Shown piece after piece: positions 1-11,020 of a stretch of 64,000 bases of DNA. The stretch covers positions 1,210,043 through 1,274,042 of the forward strand of contig QANY01002785.1 of the NCBI GenBank assembly GCA_003255025.1, read 5' to 3'. Numbering within the stretch: the first letter of the stretch is position 1; the number at the start of each line of letters is the position of its first letter. Position numbers and translations under genes: made by a program. The notes under the pieces were generated by a model. The model was not told the origin of the DNA. It made no database searches and saw nothing but the letters and a program-made list of their open reading frames with translations. The stretch is from Datisca glomerata (lineage: Eukaryota > Streptophyta > Magnoliopsida > Cucurbitales > Datiscaceae).

Positions 1-345
1 ATACCAAAATCAAACCCTAACCTAGTATTTATTTATACCTCACCTCTCTCCCTCAATTATCTCACGCAGCCAAGCGAAACCATTTTCTTTCTGTTTTGTT
101 CTTCACATTCCTCAATGTATCCTTGCCGTCGTTCAAAGTCCATTTTTCTTCTCCAAGGCTCTACTTTGTTCTTCGTCATTGCCTCTATCACTATTCATCT
201 TGGAACTGAATCTTGTGGACCGGTTCAATTGAACCAAACCAAACTGAACCAATCTAAACTGATTCAGACCAACTAAACCAAGCTGAACCGGTCTGAACCC
301 ACTTGATCAGATTAAGCCAGGTCAATAGTTGCTGAATTTCATTCA
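1..345 (+). mobile_element. LTR fragment of a Ty3/gypsy (chromovirus-like) element
   Basis: This stretch matches two separate parts of the LTR further downstream: 1-190 resembles 15745-16035, and 205-345 resembles 19490-19725. Both copies share the pyrimidine-rich leader after 'aaaccctaacctagtatt' and the cluster of GAACC/GGTTC words. I read it as the remaining part of the 5' LTR, whose start lies before the window. Relative to the downstream copy it lacks the stretch between 'cattcatct' and 'ggaactg', and it runs straight into gag with no LTR end or primer-binding site. A deletion therefore removed the LTR 3' end and leader. The homology is seen by eye; the lineage name is inferred. Confidence 0.65.
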
Positions 346-360
346 TATTAGTTCAATGCA

Positions 361-1290
361 ATGGCTCTCCCAACAAGAAACAACAAAAACCACGCACCTA
401 TTGATCCAACTGCTAACCCACCAGTGACCGATTCAGTTGAAATGTTCCGAGAGTTCCTAAAGTTGTTGAGGTAGACGACGATAGCCCACCCATCACAACA
501 ACTACAACAACTACAACAACCACAGTAGAGGATATCAGTCGGCATATAGATGATCTAGACCTTCACGAGGTCGAACCCATTTGAGTTAAATGGCCAATCA
601 ATTGATCCATTAATAGCTGATGACTTGATCGCTAGGCTAGAGCAAATATTTCAGTATATGTTGAGCTCAGATGCTCAAAAGCTTTGTTGTGCAACATTAA
701 TGCTGACTCGAAAGCTCGGAAGTGGTGGGAGCTTACACGGAGATGTCATGACATTGAACATAACCCAGTGATGTGGGATCGATTCAAGGTGCTTTTCTTT
801 GAGAAATATTTTTTGTCACGGCCAAAGCTGATAAGGAGGCTAAATTTCTCAGGCTGGTACAAGGCTACATGATAATAGCCGAGTATGAGAGCAAATTTGA
901 GAAATTATCCATGTACAACACACATTTTGTAGACACTGAGATTAAGAAAGCTCAAACATTTGAAAAGGGACTTTGTCCTAATATTAAAGGTGTTGTGTCA
1001 CTTCACAAGCACATTACTTACACAGCGGTTGTCGAAGTTGGATTGATCATGGAGCGTATTATTCCACCCAGAGAGCTACCATGGTATGATTGCTCATCGT
1101 AAGACAAAAGGAAATTTCAAGATGACCATATAGAACAACAAGATTCGAAGAAACAAGTTAGAGATTCTCATCCTTTTTGTGCCACTTGTAATAAGAGCCA
1201 CACTAGACAGTGTTATTGAAAGTTAAATGCTTGTTCTAAGTGTGGGAAAATTGGGCATTATCTCAAGGATTGTCCTTCAAACTAACAAGG
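361..1290 (+). pseudogene. gag remnant of Ty3/gypsy element (retrotrans_gag plus zinc knuckles)
   Basis: The reading frame starts MALPTRNNK and is broken by stops and frameshifts. Two segments, 684-872 and 869-1102, carry the retrotransposon gag signature: a KARKWWE block, then WDRFKVLFFEKYF, then the EYESKFEKLS block. Near 1178-1276 there are two zinc knuckles, CATC-NKSH-RQC and CSKCGKIGHYLKDC; the second is a canonical CX2CX4HX4C. Gag packages element RNA in the cytoplasmic particle. No protease, RT or integrase follows: 200 bases later the polypurine tract and 3' LTR begin, so pol has been deleted. In-frame stops, including one just after the first knuckle, make it a pseudogene. Confidence 0.8.
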
Positions 1291-1367
1291 TCTTATCGAT
1301 AGCACAACAGTGAAAAAGAATAAAGGAAAGGCATTCACTTTGACACGCCAAGAAGCTGACGATTAGA

Positions 1368-1491
1368 ACATTCATTTTCTCGATTATCTACTTATTTGTG
1401 TTGCTAGTTCACTTCCTGCTCTTGGGCATTAGATTTTCGCATTGGTTGAGTTTGGACATTCATTTTCTCGATTATCTACTTATTTGTGTTT
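1368..1491 (+). repeat. Direct repeat of about 35 bp, period 88
   Basis: The segment starting 'acattcattttctcgatt' at 1368 recurs at 1456 with almost no change for about 35 bases. It lies between the gag end and the polypurine tract, where pol is missing, so it may mark the rearrangement that removed pol. Confidence 0.75.
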
Positions 1492-1562
1492 TGCGCATTA
1501 CTATTACTTGTATCTTTTGTTCATATTGTGTGTATCCAATTTTAAATGAGGCAGCTCTGTTT

Positions 1563-1592
1563 CGAGGATGAAAGTTCTTAAGGAGAGGAGAA
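1563..1592 (+). other. Polypurine tract of the outer Ty3/gypsy element
   Basis: A purine-rich run, 'cgaggatgaaagttcttaag' followed by 'gagaggagaa', sits directly against the TGTAATACCCC start of an LTR at 1593. 'Cgaggatgaaa...' before TGTAATACCC is the usual plus-strand priming site of Tekay/Del-type chromoviruses, which supports the orientation (+) and the lineage call. Confidence 0.7.
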
Positions 1593-1619
1593 TGTAATAC
1601 CCCCAAAACTCAAGGGGTA
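1593..1619 (+). mobile_element. Start of the outer element's 3' LTR (interrupted)
   Basis: Twenty-seven bases beginning TGTAATACCCCC form the 5' end of the outer LTR. The Athila element cuts it after GGGTA (1615-1619), and the sequence resumes with GGGTAATTTG at 15701. The minus-strand LTR at 6472-8449 also starts TGTAATACCCC when read in its own orientation and continues with a similar AAGGGTTA-TTTTTGTAT stretch, which supports joining 1619 to 15706. Confidence 0.8.
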
Positions 1620-3068
1620 TGATAACTCTAAGATTTTAGAGTTATCTTTTCATTTCTAAGTCTTAATTGTTGCTTATCTTAGGGGGATTTAGTATTTTAT
1701 TACTTTAGTCTTAGATATTTCTTTCTTATTTAGTTTTATGCTTAGTTGAGCTACCATACTAGTATTCTGAGTGTTTTTTTAGTAATTTTATACATTAGTG
1801 TTGCTTCCGTGCAGGAACCCTTGTAAGCTTAGAAGATAAAGAATGCTATAGCAGATTCTGTTTCTGTTATAGCTGCATCATTGTTGATGCAAGCTTAGCA
1901 GGAGGATTTTTTACGTAGTCCAACTGGCCCTGTAAAGCAAAGTAGAATCACGTGCGCTAAAAACCCTTTATTCCAAATGGCATGAGCGCCTGTGCCAGTA
2001 GTCCCCAATGAATTGAAGCTCGGCACACGTCCTTGTGCAAAGAAGAAACCCTAATCCTGAGGCCCTTATTTAAAGGAAGTACAACTTTATGAAGAAAAGA
2101 GCTGACATTGTGCTTTGTGAAGGAGACACTCCGCAAAAGGAAAGAAGAGGAAGAAGATAGAAACGGAGAGGAGAGAGTGAGTAAGGAAGATGTCAAGCTG
2201 GAGAATATTCGTTTATTCTTCTTCTCTTTCTACTTGTTTTAGCTTCATTTTTTCTTTGTATTATATTCTTCTTAGTGTTTTCTCTGCTGGAAATTATTGA
2301 AATGAGTTATTTCGATTCTATTCTTAAGCTCGATATGAGCTAAACATTCAAAGCTAGTATGCTAATGAACCTAGATATTACTTTTTCTGATTAATGAAGT
2401 TTTAGTTGCTTATCTCCTCTTAGCGTTTCATTCAAGTCTGCTTAATGATAGTTTTCATCATCGATTGGCCATCTTTGCTGAAACATAAGTTAAATTAGAG
2501 TCTAAAAAGAATTAGTTTAGTAGAAATTGCTTGAATGATATGAGTATTTGAATCGAATAGATCTAAGTACTTTATGAGTAGTGTAAACATATGTGCTCAC
2601 CTTGTAAACCCATTGGCTGGAACTTAAGGAATGAGAATCTAATATGAAATTAAGCTTAGACGTAAGTTAATTAAGGTTGGAGTTGATAACTACAAGGATG
2701 ACAGTCCATTGTACTTTCGAGCTAAGTTTAATGCTATCACGATGCTAAAGAAATTAGAACAGAATTAATTAGAGAAAGTAATTGATAGGGGATTTGACCA
2801 TATTAGCCCTTATCATCACTAGATATCTCATTAATATCAGCTTGACTTCATACCTTACGAGTGTCATTTTAAACCATTTTAATTAGCTTTATTATATTCA
2901 TTTAAATCTTGAACCAATTGAACTTTAATCATTGCTATTGCCCTGTTTCGAATTAAATTTGTTTTGGTCTATAATATGCCTATTTCACACTAGTCCCTGT
3001 GGAGATCGAAAATCGCTTATCACTTCATTACTTGTTAATGATACGTGCACTTATGTATGCACATCACA
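1620..3068 (+). repeat. Athila 5' LTR
   Basis: It aligns along its whole length with 14267-15695. It begins TGATAACTC and ends ATCACA. A TATTTAAAG motif near 2068 and the following leader are conserved in both copies and may be the promoter. Shared landmarks include 'gatatgagctaaacattcaa' and the terminal 'cactagtccctgtggagatcg' region. Confidence 0.9.
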
Positions 3069-3082
3069 AAATAAGTTTTTTG

Positions 3083-3099
3083 TGGCGTTGTCGGTGAAT
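3083..3099 (+). other. Primer-binding site, degenerate tRNA-Asp type
   Basis: TGGCGTTGTCGGTGAAT lies 14 bases after the LTR end. It resembles the TGGCGCCGTTGCCGGGGAT site of Athila elements, complementary to tRNA-Asp, with a 2-base loss and several substitutions. Confidence 0.75.
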
Positions 3100-3174
3100 A
3101 GAGAAGTAATATCACTATTTAGATCAATTTGAATTTAATTTGTGAGCTTCATTACTGAATTTGTTGTCACTGCT

Positions 3175-5470
3175 ATGTTTCACGAAAGTGAGATTTATTA
3201 TATGCGCATGCAACAAATACTTGATTTCATCATTGATCCAAAAATAGACAGAACTCTAAGACAACTAGAAGATAGCAAAAAGGATTAGCTGCTGTAAGAG
3301 ATATGGTTGCACCTGATGAAGAGGTGGTGTTGAATGATAATAGGGATCACAATGGCAATTAAGCTAACAATGGAAACAATGTCATAGTCATGGCTGATGA
3401 CAAAGACAGAGCAATCAGAGACTATGACATTCTTCAACGACAAGCAATGAACCTTGGAATAGTGGGGCCAAAGATTTAAGCTCCACAGATTGAATTGAAA
3501 CCTATAATGTTCCAAATGTTGCAAACTGTTGGGAAATTCAATGGACTGCCAACTAAAGACCCTCACCCACACTTGAGACTGTTCATGGAAGTTAGTGATG
3601 CTTTCAAAATATCTGGAGCTTCAAAGGATGCTCTAAGGAAGAGGATGTTTCCCTATTCCTTAAGGGATAGAGTTAGAGCATGACTCAATTCATTACCTCC
3701 AGATTCAATCAGCACATGGAATGACCTTGCTGAGAAATTTTTGATAAAATATTTCCCTTCCACGAAGAATGCCAAGCTGAGAAACGAGATTACCTCTTTC
3801 CATCAATTAGAGGATGAATCTTATTATGAAGCATGAATTTCTACGTTGCATACAAATGAAAACCTTTACAATTTATTGAACCCTTCAACTAGATTGATGG
3901 TAGATGCTTCAGCAAGTGGAGCCAATATTGTCCAAGTCTTATAATGAGGCTTACAAAATTTTGAAAAGAATAGCAAGCAACAATTATCAGTGACCAATTG
4001 CAAGAGCAACAACTGCTACAATAAGTAAAAGGGTTACATGAGTTCATGAATTAGATGCAATGACAGCCTTAATAGCTCAAGTATCTTCCTTGACAAATAT
4101 GATTAAGAATCTGAGCATGACACCTCCATCAATTCAAAATCAGACTCAAAGCATGCAACAATCAGCAAACCAAGTAGCAGAGGTATCATGTGTTTACTGT
4201 AGAGAAGAACATTTATTTGAGAGTTTCCTGGAAATCATGTATCTGTGAATTATGTAGGGAATTTTAATAGAAGTAACAGTAAAACCCTACTCCAATACAT
4301 ACAATCCTAGCTGGAGGCAACACCAAAATTTCTATTGGAACAATCAAAGTGCAGGCCCCTCAAATGTACAAAACAAACCAGCATGTCCTCCTGGATTTTC
4401 CCAGTAAGCATAAGGGCCTAAACGAGCAACATCTAAGAAATCTGGCATGTTGGAGAATCTTTTGAAAGATTACATAGCAAAGAATGAATCAGTAATTCAA
4501 AAGCAATCCGCAATGATCGTGAGTCAAGTAGTATCTTTGAAAAATTTAGAGAACCAGGTTGGACAACTAGCTAATGCATTGAATTCAAGACCTCAAGGAG
4601 CTTTGCTAAGTAATACTGAAAACCCTAGAAGAGAAGGAAAAGATTATTACAAAGCCATACATTTAAGGAGTGGAAGGGTGGCAACTCAACCTGCTAATGG
4701 AAAAGAGGAGAAGTCAGAGAATAAAACCAAGAAAGGAAGTCAGAGTAACGATATAACATAGCCTTCTACTATAGCCTCACTTGTTGGAGCATCCAAGGCT
4801 GCAGAACAGAGAATAGAAGATGTGGAAAGGCCTTTGCCTCCATTCCCTCAAAGTTTATAAAATAAGAAACTAGATGGTCATCTCACTAAATTAGTTGACA
4901 TATTAAAGTAGCTTCACATAAAATACCTTTGGTAGAGGCTTTACAGTAGATGCCAAATTATGTTAAGTTCATGAAAGATATTTTCACCAGAGAAGAAGGC
5001 TTGGAGAGTTTGAAACCATAGTCTTGACTCAAGAATGCAACCTAATTTTGCAAAACAAGATTCCCCCAAAGTTGAAGGACTCAGATAGTTTTACCATTCC
5101 CTATGAAATTGGGAAGATTGGATATGGAAGATCCCTTTGTGACTTAGGAGCTGATATCAACCTTATGCCATTATCCATCTTCAGAAGATTGAGAATATGA
5201 GAAGCAAGGCTAACCATTATCACTCTGCAATTGGCTGACAAGTCCTATGTCTATCCAGAGGGTAAGATAGATGATGTTCTGGTGAAAGTTGACAAATTCA
5301 TATTTCTTACAGACTTTATCATTCTGGACTATGAGGAACATAGGGTAGTACCTATCATTCTGGGAAGACCCTTCCTAGCTATAGGAAGGGTTGTAATTGA
5401 TGTGCAAAAAGGAGAACTAACGATGAGGGTCAATGATCAAGAAATAACTTTCAATGTCTTCATGCCATGA
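3175..5470 (+). pseudogene. Athila gag and aspartic protease remnant
   Basis: Fragments in shifting frames follow the Athila order. An N-terminal start is at 3175 (MFHESEIYY). The gag core at about 3495-3835 includes KDPHPHLRLFMEVSDAF, WNDLAEKFLIKYFPSTKNAK and a following block. The coiled-coil-like C-terminal gag block (MLENLLKDYI, LENQVGQLANAL) is at 4447-4740. The protease active-site block reads LCDLGADINLMPLS near 5130-5175, the usual Athila form with DLGA in place of DSGA. Its second half, with IILGRPFLAIGRVVIDV, is at 5231-5470. Multiple stops and frameshifts (for example TGA at 3681) exclude function. Confidence 0.88.
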
Positions 5471-5799
5471 AACACCTGGATGAAGAGATAAAAGAATGTG
5501 TTGTTTTTTCTGTGATGAATTTTATAGTGATGGAAAAGTTGTGCATAAGATGTACTAAAGCAACCCAGCCAGAGTCAGCTTTGAAAATTATGGATGAAGG
5601 TAGCAATGATAAGAGGAAGCAGTAGTTACATGGATGGATGGAAGGTAGAATACCCCAAGTTTGGAAAGCAAATTGAGTCTTTATAGTTATCTGAAAGAAC
5701 ATTCAAACCACCACTTCCTTCCATTGAATTACCACCATTGCTTAAATTGAAACCCCTTCTGCCCCTTCTATCTGTATGCATAAGATACTACTGGAAGAG

Positions 5800-8600
5800 A
5801 GAAGTAGCAACTCTATATAACAACAAAGGAGGCTAAATCCTATAATGAAGGAGGTTTTCAAGAAGGGGATTATCAAATGTCTTGATACATGTATAATTTA
5901 TTCCTTTTCAGATAGTACATGAGTCAGCCATATTCAGTGTGTGACCAAGAAAGGGAGTGACAGTCGTAGCAAATGAGAGCAATTAGTTGATTCTGACAAG
6001 GTCAGTGACTGGATGGAGAGTGTGTATGGATTACAGGAAAGATGAACAAAGCTACCAGAAAAGACCATTTCTCCCTACCTTTCATTGACCAAATGTTTGA
6101 TAGATTAGCTGGTAAAGAGTATTATTTCTTCCTGGATGATTACTCGAGTTACAATCAAATTGTTGTAGCTTTGTAGGATCAAGAAAAGACTATCTTCACA
6201 TGCCCTTATGGAACCGTTGCTTTTAGAAGGATTCCTTTTAGGCTGTGAATACTCCAGCAACATTTCAGAGGTGCATGGTGGCAATCTTCAAATACATGGT
6301 GGAACATACTTTGGAGGTATTTATGGATGGCCTTTCTATTTTTAGTGAGTCATACTTAAAATGCATATCTAATCTTGAAAAAGTGCTAGAAAGATGTGAA
6401 GAGACCAATGTGGTTTGAAATTGGGAAAAATGTCATTTCATGGTCCAAGAAGACATAGTCTTAGGTTATAGTGTAACACCCTAAAGACCGACTAATGTTA
6501 CTTCAGTGATTTTTAAAAATATAACGCGAAAGCTAGGTCAATTTTTTTATTTGAAAAATGATTCATGATTTGTGGTATTTAATGAAATAATACATATATT
6601 AGTGAAAAACTCAAAACACGTTCCTAAAATTTAAGATAAGAAATTCATAGAATAACTTTATTAAGCTTAAATAATATTTGAAAGATCTTTCATAAGTAAC
6701 AAATTAAAATCAACTTTAAAGTAGTAATTTACTCAACTAATTAAACTTAATTTCTCGTATCGTGCCAGAACGCCTAATTAGACTCTTGACATTTAATGTA
6801 ATACGAGACGAGTATAAAATATACTCAATAAGTAAAATTTTACACATACATAGCAAACACATGCACATTAATGTCTTTGTTTTAGCATTACATCTTTCAT
6901 TAAAATCCTTCCATGCAAACTTTTTGTCACATTCTTTTCTTTACTTTAGACAATTTTACAATTTCCATTGCATTCTTTTCTTTACATTGTTCGCAAGCTC
7001 TCTTGTGTAATGTGTAGCCAATCAGACGCAGTGAGACATTATTACAGAAACCTGTTTGACTACCGGATCCTTGATAGTTTCGCTGGACAAGTTAAATGAT
7101 CATCCATTCACATTGCATCGCTGGACAAGTCAAATGATCATTCATTAACATTAACCATTAAAAATTTTCGGGTATGTCGGTACCTCGCGTCCCATTTCCC
7201 ACTCACCCCTTTCATGGCATAAACATACACTTAGTCTTTCAAGCTTTTATTTTATTTCTTTGTTGTTTTTATTTTATAAGCCTTAACGTGTAAGTGTCCG
7301 TATACATATTCACATTCATTACCAAAATGATGTATATAGACCATTAATAACATAATAATATACAATCAAGCATAATGTCACACAAGAAAATTATCACATA
7401 TATAATCATCCACTACCATAGATTAGACACATCATTAATATAAAAATTAAACATCTAATCACATAGAACATTACACATATAAGATATTTACATATAAGAG
7501 TAGACAAACGAGAATACAAAGACATACAACTCACCTATCATCAGAATATGGCAAACAATTATGTATGCGTAAAGTTCTACTTACCTAGAATAAAATCAGC
7601 TACTATTCCCCTGAAGTCTAAGGATCCTAGATCATAAAACATTTGAATAATAACTATAATTATTTAATAAATTAGAAGAGAGAACGGTGAAAAATAAACT
7701 AGGTAATGATCCGATCCAACGGTTCACACCGGTTCAACAAGGTCTAGTCGGTCTGAACCACTTTGGTTCTGCTGCTGAACTGGTTTGGTCTGGTCTGGTT
7801 GAACCAATTTGAGTTGAGTGATATATGGGTCGAGTCATTGAGAACCAAATGGTTCTCAAAACCCAGTTACGATCTGAACAGAGAGCCAGAAAGGAAGAAA
7901 GAAAGAAAGAAAGAAGACAGAAACAAGCTTACCGATGATGAAGGTAGCGGCGATGAAGCAATGATATGGAGATAAGACCAGGAGGCAGAATTGAGGGATG
8001 GTGGCGTTGTAGTGATGATGTAATGACAATTCACAAACAGAGATGGAAATGGAAGAATTTGCTAGAAATTAGAACGTTGAAGAAGATGATGAAATTGAAA
8101 GAAGGAGAAGCGGGGGAGGGTTTTGTTGGTGGGAGGAAAGCTTCGAGAGAGAGGGGGTTGGAGAATGAGAGAGAAAGATAGTATATAAATAATTAGGTTA
8201 TGGCTACTCTAAGGTGTATGGGCACATATAGGTGTAAGTGAGCATAAGAAATAGGGAGAAATTGCCGAATAAAAACAAAATAGTGTTAGGGTTTTTCTTT
8301 TTCTTAGGGTGTAAATGTATATATGGTGTGAGTGAGTTTAGAAAATACAAAAATAACCCTTGATTACTTAAAAATCAAATTAAAAAAACAATCTTATCTA
8401 ATTAATATCACTATTACAAAATACCTTTATGGAGGGTCGGGGTATTACATATAGTCTCATTAAAAGGAATAGAAGTGGATAAGGTTAAAATAGAAGTCAT
8501 TGAAAAATTCCCTACCCCTAGCTCAATGAAAAGAATTAAGAGTTTTTTAGGACATGCAGGATTCTATAGAAGGTTCATTAAAGACTTTTCAAATATTTCA
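5800..8600 (+). pseudogene. Athila reverse transcriptase remnant, split by a solo LTR
   Basis: The RT fingers and palm are recognisable at 6050-6470: a KDHFSLPFIDQM block, YYFFLDDYSSYNQI, and CPYGTVAFRRIPF. The catalytic YxDD-equivalent near 6320 reads FMDGLSIF where the family has FMDDF, so the second catalytic aspartate is lost. After HFMVQEDIVLGY the gene is cut at 6471 by the solo LTR. It resumes at 8455 in the conserved region leading to SFLGHAGFYRRFIKDFS at 8540-8592. The 5-bp duplication TATAG shows a clean insertion. Additional stops and a one-base frameshift just after the insertion show decay independent of it. Confidence 0.88.
6472..8449 (-). mobile_element. Solo LTR of a Ty3/gypsy element, inserted in Athila RT
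   Basis: The + strand reads TGTAACACCC at the left end and GGGTATTACA at the right, so ends are TG...CA with inverted termini. TATAG at 6467-6471 and 8450-8454 is a perfect 5-bp target duplication. No coding domain or second LTR is inside, which makes it a solo LTR left by LTR-LTR recombination. Reading the minus strand from 8449, the start (TGTAATACCCC), the AAACCCTAACAC leader and the GGTTC/GAACC cluster (7700-7860) parallel the outer LTR at 1593/15701. It is therefore a relative of the outer element in opposite orientation. Two copies of a 'cgctggacaagt' repeat lie at about 7080 and 7120. Confidence 0.9.
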
Positions 8601-10380
8601 AAATCTTTGAAATTTTGAAAACAATAAGGCTTTTGATTTTTCTGATGAATGTATGAATGCTTTCCTTGAGCTAAAAAAGGCATTAGTCACATCACCTGTT
8701 ATTGTGGCACCTGACTGGGAGTTACCATTTGAGCGTATGTGTGATGCTAGTGATTATGCTATGGGACCAGTGTTGGGAGAAAGAAAATATAAGGTTTTCC
8801 CTTTTATTTATTATGTAAGTAGAACTTTGTTTAAGGCACAACTGAATTACACTACTACTGAAATGAGCTATTAGTTATTGTATTTGCATTTGATAAATTT
8901 AGAGCATATCTTATTGGTGCAAAAGTAATTATCTACCACTGACATTCTGTTATTAAATATTTGATCTCTAAAAAAGATGCAAAGACTTGACTTATTAGGT
9001 GGATCTTGTTATTACAAGAGTTTAACCTAGAGATCAAGGATAAGAAGGGAATAGAGAACCAGGTGGCATATCACTTGTCCAGACTAGAAACAAGGGATAA
9101 AGTTATAGTAGACTCGGGTATAGCAGAGACCTTCTCAGACGAGCAGTTGCTGATAATTTCAATAGCAAATGATCCCTGGTATGTTGACATAACCAATTAT
9201 CTAGCAAATGGAGTTCTTCCCCCTGAGCTTAATTCACAAGGATTTAAGAAGTATTTCTAGAAGCTAAAAGCTTACTATTGGGATGATCCCTATCTTTACA
9301 AGCAAGCTCCTGATAAGATGTTTAGGAGGTGTGTGCTTGAGGAAGTGGTCCAAAGTATAATGCAACAATGCCACTCCTCACCTTATGGAGGGAATTTCGG
9401 AAGGTTGAGGACAGCTGCTAAGGTGTTGCAATCGAGATACTTTTGGCCCTCACTTTTTAAGGATGCTCATGAGGTAGCAAAATGTTATTATAGGTGCCAA
9501 AGAGCTAGAAATATATCCCTAAGGCAGGAGATGCCTCTTAACAACATTTTAGAGGTTGAGATTTTTTATGTTTGGGGTATCGATTTCATGGGACCCTTCC
9601 CTCACTCATTTGGAAACTTGTACATACTTGTGGCAGTAGATTATGTTTCAAATGGGTTGAAGCTGCAGCCTTATCAACCAATAATGCTAAAATAGTGATC
9701 AAGTTCATTTAGAAGAATATTTTTACTCGATTTGGGCCCTTTTAAGTAATTATCATTGATGAGGGTACTCACTTTTATAATAAGCTATTTGAAGGGATTC
9801 CAGCTAAGTATGGGCTGAAGCATAAGATTGCAATAACATATCACCCATAAAGAATTGGGCAGGTGGAGATTAAAACAATGAAATCAATAAAATTCTTGAA
9901 AAAATGGTAAACCCAACATGAAAGATTGGTCAATAAGAGTAGATCATGCATTGAGGGTATATCAAAATGCCTATAAGACCCACTTGGCAATGTATTCCTA
10001 TAGGCTTGTCTTCGGCAAAGCATGTCATTTACCCTTGGAGTTGCAGCATAAAGCCTTTTGGGATGCCATGAAGCTTAATATAGATTTACAAGTGGAAGGA
10101 GAAAGAAGAGCTTTACAATTAAATGAAATAGATGAATTAAGGCTGTTCTCCTATAAGAGTGCAAGGTTGTACAAGGAGAAAACTAAAAAATGGCATGACA
10201 AGAGGATTTTGGGTCGAGAGATAAGACCATGGGGCCAAGTGTTCCTATTTAATTCAAGATTGAGGTTGTTTCTAGGAAAGTCAAAATCAAGATGGTCAGG
10301 GCCATTCAAGATGATCAAGGTTTATCCTTATGGGGCTGTGGACCTCTTGGATGAGAAAACCGGGAAATAATTTAAAGTAA
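8601..10380 (+). pseudogene. Athila RNase H and integrase remnant
   Basis: RNase H is at 8653-8875, with FERMCDASDYAMGPVLGER and YYVSRTL blocks, and continues frameshifted to ~9130 with the linker ending VAYHLSRLE. The integrase zinc region is at about 9318-9500 (QQCHSSPYGGNFG, CYYRCQRA). The catalytic core starts at about 9575 (WGIDFMGPFP); the second aspartate block reads VIIDEGTHF near 9750, frameshifted. The C-terminal GPY/F-like part runs through 9918-10370 (KWHDKRIL, SRWSGPFKMIKVYPYGAVDL). Frame shifts and stops near 9255, 9692 and 9846 make it non-functional. Order and spacing match Athila. Confidence 0.88.
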
Positions 10381-11020
10381 ATGGGCAAAGAGTTAAACAC
10401 TATTGGGACAGTGACGTTGATCGAATGAAAACCTCAATCCAACTTGATGATCCATGAAGATTAAGCCCAAGTCAGGCTGAAGACTTTAAACCAAACGCTA
10501 AAGGGAGGCAGCCTAAGAAGGATTTCATTTTATTATTCGTTTATTTTGTTTTGTCTTTAGTTCGCTTTCAACTTTAATTAGGCTAGAATTTTTCAAAATA
10601 GGTTAGCATATTCCATTTTAGGTTGAAATATCTCTCTCTTTAGATTGTTATTCTTATCATAAGTGTAGAATATTCCTCTTTTAAGTAATATATCTTTGCT
10701 AAATATTTCATTTGACTGCAATAACTTACTCTGAAAGGAATTTGTACGAATTGGTTGCAAGGAGGATCTATGAGGGCCCATTGTAAGGCCAGCTGAAAAA
10801 AAAAGAGAAAAGCTTAGTGGCTTGTTGACTGCTGTACCACATAAAAGGGAGGCTATAACGTAGAAAATGCCAGCTCAACCAAATTACCCCTCCAATATTT
10901 GCGCTAAAAATTCAACAGAATACTTCATTTTCTTGAAAATTTGAGTTTCCTGCAAAATATATGAGACTAAAATATCTTCTGATTTTTATTTTTACAGAAT
11001 CAACACTAGGGGAGTTACAA
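10381..11020 (+). other. Athila spacer between integrase and third ORF
   Basis: This is non-coding, AT-rich sequence. A plausible splice acceptor (TTTTTACAG, ending near 10997) lies just before the third ORF. That would fit expression of the ORF from a spliced subgenomic RNA, as proposed for Athila env-like genes. This is inference only. Confidence 0.45.

Noticed and set aside
348..545. Minus-strand Cys-rich ORF (CGCCSCCSCC)
   Set aside because: It is the complement of a CAACAACTACAACAAC repeat in the gag leader; no domain is present.
1957..2196. Minus-strand Ser/Leu-rich ORF in the Athila LTR
   Set aside because: LTR sequence; the other LTR copy does not keep the frame.
7763..8181. Two + ORFs in the solo LTR
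   Set aside because: They lie in the regulatory part of a minus-strand LTR, with low-complexity Lys/Arg/Glu content and no domain.
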